DNA of 64,000 bases from Glandiceps talaboti (taxonomy: Eukaryota > Hemichordata > Enteropneusta > Spengelidae). A model generated the notes under the pieces. That model had not been told where the DNA came from and did not search any database. It saw only the letters and a list, made by a program, of their open reading frames with translations. Positions 28,693-40,128 of the stretch are shown piece by piece. Positions within the stretch are counted from its first letter, which is position 1. Every line of letters starts with the position of its first letter. The position numbers and the translations under genes were made by a program. The DNA lies in the NCBI RefSeq assembly GCF_964340395.1, contig NC_135562.1, positions 18,895,626-18,959,625 on the forward strand, read 5' to 3'.

Positions 28693-28693
28693 T
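28629..28693. repeat. (CTGT)n microsatellite
   Basis: About 16 perfect units, the reverse complement of the CAGA blocks elsewhere. Confidence 0.95.
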
Positions 28694-29643
28694 TTTGTAG
28701 TCAAACTGTACAAACACCATGTCTCAATCCACTCTTAGTAAGTATAATTAGTTTTATATGCCACTCAAAGAATGTCATTTAAACCATTTTATATATGTTT
28801 TGTTGATTATTATAACGTCACATTTGTAAATAATAATACTTAGCCGTGATTTATTTCAGATAATATTTTGATATTTATCAGTCGATAAATGTGATTGAAA
28901 TTAAACTTATTGTAGATAATATTTTGATAAATGTTATTACATAGCTAAGTAACAGATTTAGCAGACAGATTGATTTTTCTCTTTTCAATCGAAATAAATC
29001 GACAGGGTACAATGTCGTACGGTATTCGTTTAAACAACGTACAGTTTAGACATATATTTAGATAATAGATGAAGTGAAAGTGTACAGTTATTGCCTAGAT
29101 ATACTATTAAATCATAAGAAGCGAAGACAGTTGTTTACATGTTTCTGAGGCTCAAAATCAAAGCACTTATAAGTTTTATGTTTCGTGACGTGGATGGTTA
29201 GCAGCTTTGGATAGTTTACAGTGAAATATTAAGATGATCACGTGACCTCTATGAACTCATGCATTTCACATATTGAGCTGATAAAATGTACATTTCCTAT
29301 CGTTTGGTCGTAGTTAGAGACAGGAAATTAGAGCGACTTCGAGTCATTCATGCATCACTACGCTGTCATCGGAAAGAAAACCATCAGGGTATATATACAC
29401 TTAAACAGCTATCGTCGACGAGGTTGTCATGTAAGAGCAATGCAAAAAAGTTTATAGTACATGTCTGAGTTTAACTGCGTGTTTTTCAAGATTTTTTACA
29501 TGAACGATAATTTCTTTTAAATGTAGATGATAAAGTTGAGACGGTTCTATTGTTCCAGTCCCGTACCGCTAAAATAATCGATACCACTGGCATATATACA
29601 CGCACAAGCACGGGCTCAGATTTCGAGACAGTCGGACACAGTA
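28694..29643. other. Non-coding stretch, nothing recognised
   Basis: No gene recognised. A partial duplication 'gataatattttgata' occurs at 28857 and 28914. Confidence 0.45.
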
Positions 29644-30254
29644 TTTGAGGCATACATAGATGTAAAACATAGCCCGAATTCGAGGCATTCTTGCATGTAA
29701 CATATAGCTAGAATTCGAGGCATTCTTGCCTGTAGTATATGGTTTCGAATTCGTGGCATTCATGTATGTAACATGTAGCTAGAATTCAAGGCATTCGTCG
29801 TGTATGTGGCACGTATCCATAATTCGAGGCATTTTTGTACGTAGCCAGAATTCGATACACTTCATGTAGCATAGCGCTAGAATTCGAGACATTCTTGCAT
29901 GTACTATGTATGGAGAATTCGAGGCATTCATGCATGTTGCACATAGCAAGAATTCAGGCAATTCGCGAACGTAACACGTCTACATAGGGAGAATCCAGGT
30001 ATTCACGTATGTTGTATGTATCAATAATTCGAGACATTCATGTACGTAGCCAGAATGCGTTGCATTCAAGCACATAGCCTGAATTCGAGGAAGTCATGAA
30101 CATAGCCTGAATTCAAGGCTTTCATGAACTTAACATGAATTCAAGGCTTTCATGAACATAGCCTGAATTCGAGGCAGTCATGAACATAGCCTGAATGCAA
30201 GGCGTTCATGAAAATAGCATGAATTCAAGGCTTTCATGAACATAACATGAATTC
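29644..30254. repeat. Minisatellite with GAATTC in many units
   Basis: About 610 bp of tandem units. The proximal part (29644-30060) has diverged units of roughly 33-42 bp of the form 'catagctagaattcgaggcattcttg'. The distal part (30068-30254) has cleaner 28-bp units of the form 'gaacatagcctgaattcaag' plus 'gctttcat', about seven in number. Many units keep an EcoRI site. Minus-strand short ORFs with recurring NASNS/HARM peptides derive from it; 28 is not a multiple of 3, so the array is not protein-coding. Confidence 0.9.
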
Positions 30255-31778
30255 GGTTCGTTTACTTCTTTTGACGCTGTCGCGATATAAGGAGATTCAA
30301 GAATTTCAAAGAAACGTATCACGTGTGTGTTCAATACGCATTAAATGACTTTACAGATCGACTAAACGTACTGATACACAAACAGGGGATTATTGTGTTC
30401 TATATATGCTCTCCCAAAGGGAGGGATTGTCGCTAAATCTACCCAAAAACCACCGTATGTATAAACGGTTGAGTAATGAGCCGCTAGCGAGTAATTTAGT
30501 AAAGTGTCAAAACGATTGGTCAACGACAAACAACCTTAGGTGTAGTTCTTTATGTTACATGATTGTAAATCATCTTTCAAGTGCCGATTTTATCAGTAGA
30601 ATAGATTGTTCTTAGCTATACAAAATAAAGGAACCGTGACAAAGAAACGAGCCATGAATTTTCATGCTCCGATTCATAAATGATCGCAGCATCCTTATCT
30701 AGACTCTTTTTTTTTGAAAGTCTAAGCTTTTTAGGGAATAATTTTGCATTTCTTACAATATCCCCGCGTTTATCACTTGCTTGTTTCTTTACATCAAGTA
30801 CGAGCACCTGCCACTTTATGAATGTTATTCTATTAGGAAAACACATCATGTAAATTGCGCCCCAAGGCTAGCATGAATTGTGCCTTTCATCTGGAAGCAG
30901 TCCAACGTGATCAATACACGTGTTTATTGATTGGTATGTGAGTCAGAGAAAAGAACGTAGTTTGATTGATTTGTTGCTGTAAGAATTACACTTATCAAGG
31001 TAGTTTCTATCAAGATTTCTACAACAGTGAAAATCGTTCATTGGCCTGGCATATAGCAAAGTTAGTTGATGTGAATTAAAGCAATGACACATGTCTACGC
31101 CGTGTAATTGTCTTGTAAATACACCCGATCGAGTTAGAGAGTTAGGACGAATAGTTGTCACAAATCTGTAAACGTATCAAAGCCAGGGTAGGTGCATTTT
31201 GTATCATTAACAATGTTACTGTATATTGCTTATATGCTAGTTATATTCACGAAATGAAGAGGATATATTTAGCCACGCATACACGCCATACCATATTTTA
31301 GATTGTTCTCAATGCAAATGTCGAAAAGATTGTTTACAGTTGTTTCTGTTTATCACTGCTTAGTTTCCCACAATGCACTTTTCAAAATGGCTTCCTTGTC
31401 AATGCCATGGTGAAAAGTGTAACGGTGCAGACTAGAGCCTCTAATCGTGAAACCCTGGCTGTAAAAGTCCAGCTGCTGAGAAACTTGTATTTGTATATAG
31501 ACCTACAATGTCAAACAATTCAACAACAACAAGTTAAACTTGAGAAACTTCAATAATGTCACTTAGATTATTTTTTTTCTATCTCAAATAAATGTTATAT
31601 TAAAAAAAACATGTCTACGTTTGTGTTTGTAGGAATACAGTAATCAAATTGTTGCATGATCAATATACTTGATGATAACTAACATAACTGATGTAATAAA
31701 ATTGATATATATATTTTCCTATAATTACATCTGATTCGCTGGCATGTGACAACGAGATTGAGTCACACTCGCATTACA
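30255..31778. other. 3' flank of VGAT, nothing recognised
   Basis: AT-rich sequence between the minisatellite and the probable VGAT polyadenylation region. Short ORFs only, none recognised. A second AATAAA on the minus strand (about 30922) would allow a longer 3' UTR. Confidence 0.4.
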
Positions 31779-31780
31779 AA

Positions 31781-31858
31781 TATTCATCCGCGTGGCGATT
31801 TATTCATATTAATCTGCTTTGCGATTTATAATATATTCATCCACGTAGCGATTTACCA
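31781..31858 (-). repeat. Three short tandem units in the predicted VGAT 3' UTR
   Basis: 'ttcatccgcgtggcgattta', 'aatctgctttgcgatttata' and 'ttcatccacgtagcgattta' follow one another at about 27-bp spacing. On the minus strand the AATAAA at 31799-31804 lies within one unit. Confidence 0.7.
31799..31804 (-). promoter_or_regulatory. Candidate polyadenylation signal of VGAT (AATAAA)
   Basis: This is the first canonical AATAAA I find on the minus strand after the VGAT stop codon, giving a 3' UTR of about 300 nt. Cleavage would fall near 31775-31790. No transcript evidence is available. Confidence 0.45.
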
Positions 31859-32086
31859 ACACAATAACAATTTATGGTACTATAATCACAACATGTATAG
31901 CGAAAAGGCGCTATAAAATATGTAATATTATCATTAGTATTATTATCATTATTATTATTATTATAAGGATATCCAGATTTTTCCGACTAGTAACACATAT
32001 ATATTATACATAAATTTCTTTGATAAATTCCGCTGACATTTTGACATGAACAGGTAGTTGTGCGTCACTTGGCACCAACGTTGCAA

Positions 32087-33268
32087 TTAAAAATCAGAAT
32101 TCTCATGGTACGCTGCCACCAATGCCTGGCTTGAGTAGACAATTCCTACAGTTCCACATATCACTCCGGTCAAAATAATGATGACATCAAAAAGTTTTTG
32201 GTAGAGTGGAATCTTGTGCCACATAAGTTTCATATGAAACCAGCAAGGCCATATAAAAGACAACATTGTCCCGGTAAAGCTTCCTATAAGCCCCATTAAA
32301 ATAGCAAAATGCGGAATATAAATTGCCAAAAGAAGTATAAGAACACCTAACAAGCTGCGGATGAATATACTCCACACAGTCAGTCCTCCGTCTAACGCAT
32401 AGCATGACGGGAAAGGGGTCGCAGGTCGTCCCATGAAAAAGGTTCTTTCTATGAGCTCCACGGATGCGAAATAGGGTAGGGGATATGATAGAAGGGCCTT
32501 GACGACCAGAAAGAGATTGACGATGGCACGGAATATATCACTTGGTAGGTTATCTGTAATAACTTCCTTGGTTGCCCATCCCCACGTTAGGAACCCGACA
32601 TAACCGAACAGACCTTTGAATATACCAGCAAGTGCGTGCGTCCAATGCATCATTTTGTTAAAGTGTTGTTTATCGTCCATGCTTCCTTCCAAGCTGGGTA
32701 AAAATATCTGCGATGTGTAGCTGAACACCACGATGCCAAGAACGATGGGGAAGTAATTGATATCTACCAGAATTCTAACCTCTTTCCAATGCCAGTGTTG
32801 AATTCTCGTCATACAGTACCCAAAGATAATGATGTTGATAAAAATATGCGCCACTGTACAACCCATGCTTAGCCGAGACACTGACTTTAGGTTACGCAGA
32901 AATGCACAGGGTACAAGAAAGAATGCCGATATAATAGTCCAAGCACTTTCAGGAATTCCCGAATGTTTGAAACTGTTCTTTAGTAGATCTCCACATAACA
33001 CTAGGTACAGGATACATGTCATGATAAGTTCCACAAACTGCGCTGCGTGGACTACTTGAGCGCCTTTACGTTTCCCCCACACTGCTTCTGCTATCTCAAC
33101 GTATGTGTGACGCACACGGACTTTGTTTCCGGACTCGTCTTCTTCGTAAAGGCAATACACCAATATTTTACCAGTCCAGCAACAGATGTATGCAATACCG
33201 ATAATCACAACTATAGCCCAGTATCCACCATGAAGAACGGAATACGGGAATGCTACTATGAACATGCC
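32087..33268 (-). CDS. SLC32A1: VGAT/VIAAT exon 2: membrane domain of vesicular inhibitory amino acid transporter
   Basis: The VGAT protein loads GABA and glycine into synaptic vesicles in exchange for protons (SLC32, amino acid/auxin permease family). This exon encodes residues 114-506 and ends in TAA at 32087-32089. The acceptor is strong: a long C/T tract then CAG just upstream of 33268, entering in phase 0. Family landmarks: GMFIVAFPYSVLHGG continuing TM1 (from residue 114), CCWTGKILVYCLYEE (142-156), FSYTSQIFLPSLEG (295-308), TKEVITDNLPSDIF (346-359), KALLSYPLPYF (370-380), IYIPHFAILMGLIGSFTGT (429-447). About ten hydrophobic segments are visible, near 130-150, 187-206, 223-238, 247-266, 287-303, 325-345, 358-385, 415-437, 434-455 and 473-495, besides TM1. 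The frame is intact with no internal stops. The spliced length (506) is close to the 525 residues of mammalian VGAT. An SLC32 paralogue is possible, but the family call is secure. Confidence 0.96.
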   Translation of the reverse strand, partial: GMFIVAFPYSVLHGGYWAIVVIIGIAYICCWTGKILVYCLYEEDESGNKVRVRHTYVEIAEAVWGKRKGAQVVHAAQFVELIMTCILYLVLCGDLLKNSFKHSGIPESAWTIISAFFLVPCAFLRNLKSVSRLSMGCTVAHIFINIIIFGYCMTRIQHWHWKEVRILVDINYFPIVLGIVVFSYTSQIFLPSLEGSMDDKQHFNKMMHWTHALAGIFKGLFGYVGFLTWGWATKEVITDNLPSDIFRAIVNLFLVVKALLSYPLPYFASVELIERTFFMGRPATPFPSCYALDGGLTVWSIFIRSLLGVLILLLAIYIPHFAILMGLIGSFTGTMLSFIWPCWFHMKLMWHKIPLYQKLFDVIIILTGVICGTVGIVYSSQALVAAYHENSDF

Positions 33269-33420
33269 CTGAAGGGGAAAAAAGAGAAGAAGAAAAACAA
33301 TTAGCTTTAAAACAAAATTAAAGGGTCACATTTTGTAACTTTATGGTGTGTGGTGGTTATTTGTAGCTCCTTTGGAGAAGCAAATGTTTTCCAAATGTCT
33401 ATCTGTATATCCGACTGTGA

Positions 33421-33439
33421 GTCTACCTACCTACCTACC

Positions 33440-33474
<35 letters not shown>

Positions 33475-33475
33475 G
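33421..33475. repeat. (CTAC)n-(CTGT)n microsatellite
   Basis: Four CTAC units then about ten CTGT units, just inside the VGAT intron. Confidence 0.95.
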
Positions 33476-33829
33476 TAGCGATTATCTTTATAGTACAGAG
33501 TTGCCTCTGACAACCTATTTATGTGACCTAGATAATTGAGTGTGAATGTAATGTATATGAAAATAAGACATATGGGGATACATCAAGTCATCACCAGAAA
33601 AAGAGCCGTGGTGTTAGTAGGATACTAGGGATATTGGTAGGACATACAAATATCTCCCCACGTTCCACAAGTGTTCCCAAGTCAGTATGCAATATGTATA
33701 AACAAAATACACATTACACCTTAATGTAGAATACTCCTCACAATTATGAATTACGTTCTTTAAAACATTTGCTGTTACTTTGTTCAAGAAAACTCCAATG
33801 TATTTTCAGTCATAATCACCATACAAATT

Positions 33830-34035
33830 TTTGATATAGGTGAAAATTATACCAAAATTTAGTGTCACTTTAGGATCAAATATGGCCGACGAATACTGTG
33901 TTAAACCTTTTGGAAATTCAAAGACTGACGATTTTCTTAAAAACAGGACAATTAACTCCAATTTGTTTACGTCAAAAGGGCCAGGAACAAGCTTTCAAAT
34001 AGCAAGGATTGAGAGGTTTCAAGAAGGCACATGAT
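33830..34035 (-). repeat. GGCCATATT dispersed repeat, copy a
   Basis: In reverse complement it reads 'cttgttcctggcccttttgacg', then 'aaaatcgtcagtctttgaatt', then 'cagtattcgtcggccatatt'. The same order occurs in copy f (60010-60225) and partly in copy d (54505-54800). The short ORF here is a by-product. Confidence 0.65.
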
Positions 34036-35084
34036 ATTTAACTAATTAACAGTAAAAAGTCTGCATGATAGAAATGGTGGATTATGCATGTACAGCGTGG
34101 TTTGGCAACTTAGACACAACTTCCGACTATTATGTTAAATAAACAGAGTACGTCATTATGATATTTATATCTGGTATTTCTGTTGTTGGACAGGAATAAC
34201 GCACGTTACTGTTTTGAATAAAGACACAAGACATATGTCAAAATCCATTGTCACATACTTGTAAATCTACATTGAGCAGTTTATAAAGCTGGAATTGCTT
34301 AAGGACTACTGATCACACAGAATATTTGAGTCAATGGTTACATGCAGCAGTCATTCAAAAGCAAGGTTTCTGAAATGCCATTATTACACACAGTGCACTT
34401 AACAAAGTTTAGGCAATATGGAAATAAAAGGGGAAGGGAATAAATGAACAAAGAACAAGATTGTTCAGTATTCAAATGTTCCTTCCCAAAGTAACAGGAT
34501 AACGTTATAGGGAAATATAATATGTATGATTTATTTTCATATATCATCTTTTTCAATTAACTTTGTTAAACAATGTTGAATGTGTTCTTGATACAGTGCA
34601 ACACCATGTCTGTTTATTTCAAAATCAGTGACCATCGTATTCTATACATTTAGTTGTCCACATATACTGATCTGTATAAAGATAATTCACGAACAATAAA
34701 AGAAATACCGAAATATCGGGATCACAACAAATAGTAATTTGTTCACTTACAAATGTTAAAGTCAAAAAGTACATTAAAAGCTCTTGTGAATACATTATCA
34801 TTTTCGTTAACGGGTTTGCAAAATACTTGGCACGTAATTTTCTGTAGCAGATGAATGAAGCATGTCAAGTTATTTTGAATGAAGAATTACAAAGTTAATG
34901 TCAGGAATGACTAGAATCACGAAATGTATCGTAGAAATACAATATCTTCCAAGTACATTGGTAAATGTAGAATATGCCCGGGGGACAAATGTAAATTTGC
35001 CATAAATTCAATTTATTCCAATCTCTTTCAACTTTACTTAATGAGAGCGTGATTTTGGTGTTTCTAAAGAAAGAAAAAAATTCG

Positions 35085-35300
35085 TTTGAGCTTAACGTTT
35101 TGTCGACAGTTTTATTTTTATTCCCCCATTGTATTCGGCGGCCATATTGGAAAATGTTTTATTTTTTGACGACATTTTGAGTTATATTTCAAAACGCTGC
35201 ATGGTGATCCATGCTTTGTTTTCCCTTGATTTCAACTTGGATTAGGATTGAGTTTTCTTGGAGAACAAGTGACAAGTGAATTTTATTTGTGACGAGCATA
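35085..35300 (+). repeat. GGCCATATT dispersed repeat, copy b
   Basis: 'gtattcggcggccatattgg', then 'attttgagttatatttcaaaa', 'tggtgatccatgc', 'ttcccttgatttcaactt' and 'aggattgagttttcttgga'. Copies d and e share these segments in order. Confidence 0.65.
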
Positions 35301-36420
35301 CTACCTTAACGTAAAAAACGTGTTGATAATAGTTTATAGGAATAGTCTGCGTTGTGTGGAGCAAGCATCAAATATATTCTATGTGTGGTATGTCGACTTT
35401 GGCGTCGATATTAAAGTCTTTTAAATTAGTCTAAATCTCGAAGAAAATCACGTCGTAATATTTTGCTGTGGAACTGACTGCACAATGCGTTCTACACCTA
35501 AAAGTACAACAGGACATTGAAAGGTAGACCGGAGAGTACTTTTTAAATTCTGACCACATTTGCAACGGATGTGCATCATTACTGAAATGTGTTTAATCTT
35601 CCGTCGCATTCTTTGAATTTCGCCGAAATAGGGATGACGCAATTAGTCATAGCTAAATCTACTCTCAGCTGTCATTTTAAGGTAGTTATCGGAAAACGTT
35701 GATCGACATGACACCTTTATATATTGTACAGTGCATATGCAGCATAGAAAAAAACTAGCTGTAATGTATTTCCATTTTCCAACAATACATTAAAGCCATA
35801 ACGATCAATCTAATGTCCTTAATCCCAAGTCCAAATGTCTTCCATGCAATGGGAAAATCCTCATTATTTTGAAATTAGGTGGAAAGTGGGATCAATCTGT
35901 CATCGCCTTAGACGTGAATTGTCAGTCGACAAATTGACAGGCGGAACTACTTGTACACTATTGCCAGATATAAGGTGTGTTGGGTTAATAACAAAACACT
36001 GTAACGCGTCAATTCTTCCACTTATATTAGCTTCATTTTTTACTGTCGTAGTATTTTTGCAGTCGTTATACATTTCTATGTTGAATAGAATGTTACTTAA
36101 AAACTGACTAATCATTTGAAGCACAAGTCATTTTGATAAAAAATATGTGATATTTATTTTCGGATCGCTTGAAGTACACAGTCACAACAAAGGGCGGCGA
36201 CGTCATTGATTCGGCAGTACACATTATCAAAAATCAAAGCTACTTTTTTCTTCAATTTTTGTCATGAATCAACCCCCTTAAAGAGCGCTTTCTAGTAAGA
36301 CTATTTATATAACACCCTGAACAGAGAGTGTCAGACTGTGAAATAGTTTAACGCATTGTATACTTGTAACATTCCCTAACACTTGTCTTCCTTATCAAAT
36401 ATCATGGTGTATTTCAAACC

Positions 36421-36487
36421 GTGTATGTATGTATGTATGTATGTATGTATGTATGTATGTATGTATGTATGTATGTATGTATGTATT
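36421..36487. repeat. (ATGT)n microsatellite, left flank of the foldback
   Basis: About 16 GTAT units ending directly at the left arm of the 36.5 kb foldback. Confidence 0.95.
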
Positions 36488-36904
36488 ACACCCGATCTGT
36501 GAAATTGCCCAATTCATGAAATGTGCATGTAACTTTGCCCAGTTCATGAAATAGTCATCCTTATGCAAATGAGAGTATAGATTATGATCTAAAGGGGGCG
36601 AAATTAAATTTTTGGAGAGAGTTTTGAACTGGGGTGTTGATTATCGAACTCTATTAAAAACACAAGCTACACTGAATTATAATGAAATAAGAATTGTGAA
36701 GCGATGAGTTTGTAAATACATGATAATAAAGTTGTTTGATTCTTATTCTATTTTGTGCGTGTCCAATAAAAGATGCTCATTTCATATACTGGGCATATCT
36801 TACCATACCCACTTCGTAACCTGGGCAACACGATTGACTATTTCATGAACTGGGCAAAGTTACCTACTCGTTTCATGAATCTGGCAATTTCACAGATTGG
36901 GTAT
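36488..36904. mobile_element. Foldback with 70-bp inverted arms, framed by (ATGT)n arrays
   Basis: Arm 36488-36557 matches the reverse complement of 36835-36904 closely, sharing 'gatctgtgaaattgcc', 'aactttgcccagttcatgaa' and 'atagtca'. The right side is also a tandem series of about 30-bp units with the core TTCATGAACTGGGCAAAGTT (starts near 36780, 36812, 36841, 36871). Both outer ends run straight into ATGT-type microsatellites. This suits either a MITE inserted in the microsatellite or an inverted tandem-repeat block. Confidence 0.75.
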
Positions 36905-36930
36905 GTATCATGTATGCATGCATGCATGCA

Positions 36931-36962
<32 letters not shown>

Positions 36963-36978
36963 TGTGTGTGTGTGTATG

Positions 36979-37010
<32 letters not shown>

Positions 37011-37254
37011 ACATGTGTGTATGTGCGTGCGTGTGTGTGTGTATGTATGTATGTATGTATGTATGTATGTATGTATGTATGTATGTATGTATGTATGTAC
37101 GTACGTACGTACGTATGTATGTATGTGTATGTGTGTGTGTATGTATGTATATATGTATGTATGTATGTATGTATATGCATGTATGTGTGTGTATGTATGT
37201 ATGTATGTATGTATGTATGTATGTATGTATGTATGTATGTATGTATGTATGTCT
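36905..37254. repeat. (ATGC)n/(GTGC)n/(ATGT)n compound microsatellite, right flank of the foldback
   Basis: CATG units pass into CGTG, GTGT, then long TATG blocks with CGTA variants over 350 bp. All ORFs here (MYVC/TYIH types) are artefacts. Confidence 0.95.
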
Positions 37255-38568
37255 AAAACACACTGACAAAAATATATTTGTAATTGAAATGTTGAATTTT
37301 ATTAATGGCAGTTGAATGTTGTGTTATTACAATTGTATAGTGATATGTATTGTCAAATGAGCGATCATCACTCACACAGACGAACATTTTACTTTCCAAT
37401 TAGCATCGGTGATGTCAAGGTTTCGGGGGAATTATTGTATCATCAAAATTTTCACAGACTATTAATTTGCGGTTTTCTTTGACAAACGTGTGCATATTAT
37501 AGAAAGCATAGCTATTTTGTCATAGAGAATTTGGGAACGACGAGCTGATATTTAGACGGTACGTCCTTGGACCCCCAGGGTATATGTGTTCTTTATGAAG
37601 ACTCTGTGCTTCATTCATGCTGAAGTCAGTATTAGTGATGCTTGAACGGCTGACTAGTTTCTTCATCAGAGAGACGTAGTCACTGGGGAATAATAACGAG
37701 GCTTATTTTCTGATATCAAGCAATGCAATACTGCTAAGACTGTTCTAATTATAAACGTTCAATAAATCACTGACTAGTTTCATCTAAATTCCATCTAAGC
37801 TTCAATTACATCAAATATTTGTTAATCGTAGAATTTTTTTTTCAGTTAAGTGCTATTACATTGTCCGACTTTAGGAATCTATTCCGTTCCTACTTGTAGT
37901 CAGCCTGGTATAATAATATGGAGAATGGTTTCGTTATTCAAGAAAGAGATATTCATATCGAAAACGTTCTTTGTAAGGTTCAACGTTTACAGGATGTGAC
38001 CTACGAGACAGAGGGATTTTGTCAAATTTTGATATGTTAATTTATACATATGATCCTGTCCTATGTAGTACAATTAATGGAATGCATTCTCAATGTTAAG
38101 AAAATGGTGATTTATTTTGATATCATGTCCAACATTGTCGTCAAAAATATGTAAAATATTTAGATCAAATGTATTTAAACATTTTATGAGTATACGATAA
38201 AACCTTTGGAGGAGTGTTTTGCGGACCTCGATAGTTTGGCTTACAGGCCCTCCCAATTTAGACCCTTCACCGAACAAACTCGTTCAGCAAAATCTATATC
38301 CGGGCCATGAAGATTATTTCACTAGTATTACTTCCATCGCTCGTCACCTCCGTTTTCATTCATGCCAGGAATGGCGAGACCAACTCATAACCTACAGCAC
38401 GACAATTGTTAGTTTTTTCACTGAAATATCCAAATGTGAGTTGTCAAAAATTTCCGACTTCTTGCAAGGCCTTTCGATTTTCAAAAAATCTTCACTAAAC
38501 ATGTCAAAGTGTACGTTTTCGATAATTATCAACAATATAATCAATCTGACGAATCTGATTAGAGACAG

Positions 38569-38586
38569 AGAGAGAGACAGACAGAC

Positions 38587-38656
<70 letters not shown>
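38569..38656. repeat. (CAGA)n-(GA)n tract
   Basis: Short CAGA block followed by about 35 GA units; the microsatellite end of the inverted element copy. Confidence 0.95.
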
Positions 38657-38658
<2 letters not shown>

Positions 38659-39134
38659 CTAATGTCCTGATTATTCACGATGTTTGAATAGAAGAAACTT
38701 AAATGTCCTGAGATATATAAACGTAACTCGTTAATCACTAGCTTTATTCTTTCCGCAAATCACAAGCCTTTGGACACTCGTAGGGTTATTCAAGTTTGTC
38801 TCATTGGACACATAAAACAGATCACAACTAAGTTTACCCATGAGTTTGAGGCTTAGATAACAGATTGATATAACCGCATGCCCTCAAGGCTTCACAATAT
38901 AGCAGTGGCGTGGCGAAATAAGAAATTGCTCAGCTTGTATCTGAAATTCCATTATCAAGCTAAAGTCAGAGTACACAATACTACACTAATACTAATTCAT
39001 GACCAAATCGGCATGCAGACAGTATTAAAGAGGTAGATCGTATGGACTAATTAAAGTTAGGCAGTGGAGACTAATAGTAATATCTCCCATTTATTGGTAC
39101 CAATAAATTGTGTATCATATTATTAAGATGCCAC

Positions 39135-39176
39135 CTTTAACCTTCCGTAAGGAAGGTTTTATATTAGGGATGGAAA

Positions 39177-39207
<31 letters not shown>

Positions 39208-40128
39208 CACAATTTTCTTAAAAAACGGCTGGATCAATTCAAACGAAATTTAGTAGACGCGTTCTGTAGCGTAATGGCAAGAACTGATTAGGTTTTGGTA
39301 AACATTCCATAAATAATAATGAGCAATTTGCGTAATTAATGGTTTTCAGTAATTAGGCTATATCTCAAGAGTGCATGCTTCAAATTCAATATAATTAGGT
39401 ACATACATCTGTCCTGAAATTATTGGCAATGTAGCTTTCAGTTTTAATAAGATATTGGCATTTCCCGGTAATTAGACACTGTGGTAACATAAAAGAAAGT
39501 TGTCGTTTCTGGTCAGGAAATATTGCCTAAAGTGGTGTGACGACGCGAATTTTTGTTTTAATTTTTCATGATTAGTTCTGCAGTTGTCTTCCCTGAAGTA
39601 GTAATTAATGTAGGGAGAGTTATTTTTGTTTTCCCTTGGATCTGCAGTCTGCATTGGCTGGACAAACACGAGAAAAAAGAAGATCGAGGCAGGGTATTTA
39701 GGTGGTGCAAACTCACCAGAAAAAAATTCTTTTTTTTCTTGGCATTAAAAACGCCTACCATGAAGTCTATGCTACAACTTTCTATAAAAGCTTCCCATTA
39801 TTACATGTGTGGTTGGCCGTAAGATCGCATCTGCAGGCAATCATGCTGGAGATTTCACCTGCATAACTTACCATCTCTTCACTATTTCAAAATTGAAAAT
39901 CTTGTTTTTTACTTTTTTCGAAAATCATGCATATTTCTGTTTCTGAAAGCATGCATGAGGAGACCGTCGGTCAAACCAGCTCAGCTTCAACTTCCAGGTG
40001 ATATCACCAGCTTCCTACTGGAATTTCTTGCTGGAGAATTAGATTCGCCAAGATAAATCCATACCATCTCTTCTTTGGAACCAAAAAATCAATATCACCC
40101 TTACGGAAGGCATTCAGTTTAAATCTGG
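39135..40128 (+). mobile_element. Roughly 1 kb insertion with CCTTCCGTAAGG inverted ends
   Basis: Present in this copy of the interspersed element and absent from the copy at 22.5 kb, so it is an insertion here (or a deletion there). Near its left edge is CCTTCCGTAAGG (39141-39152, within a larger palindrome with AAGG) and near its right edge the reverse complement CCTTACGGAAGG (40099-40110). Inside are a (GT)n block (39179-39206) and 'aaaaaacggctggatcaattc', resembling other invertebrate dispersed repeats. No transposase ORF. A truncated relative lies at 20.2-20.4 kb. Probably a non-autonomous transposon; a clear target duplication is not visible. Confidence 0.7.

Noticed and set aside
29569-29961. 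Repeat-peptide ORFs (NASNS, HARM motifs)
   Set aside because: They come from the minisatellite; unit length changes and the 28-bp period break any reading frame.
35835-36124. Overlapping 74-90 codon ORFs on both strands
   Set aside because: No recognisable domain, no splice framing, and the opposite-strand overlap is typical of chance.
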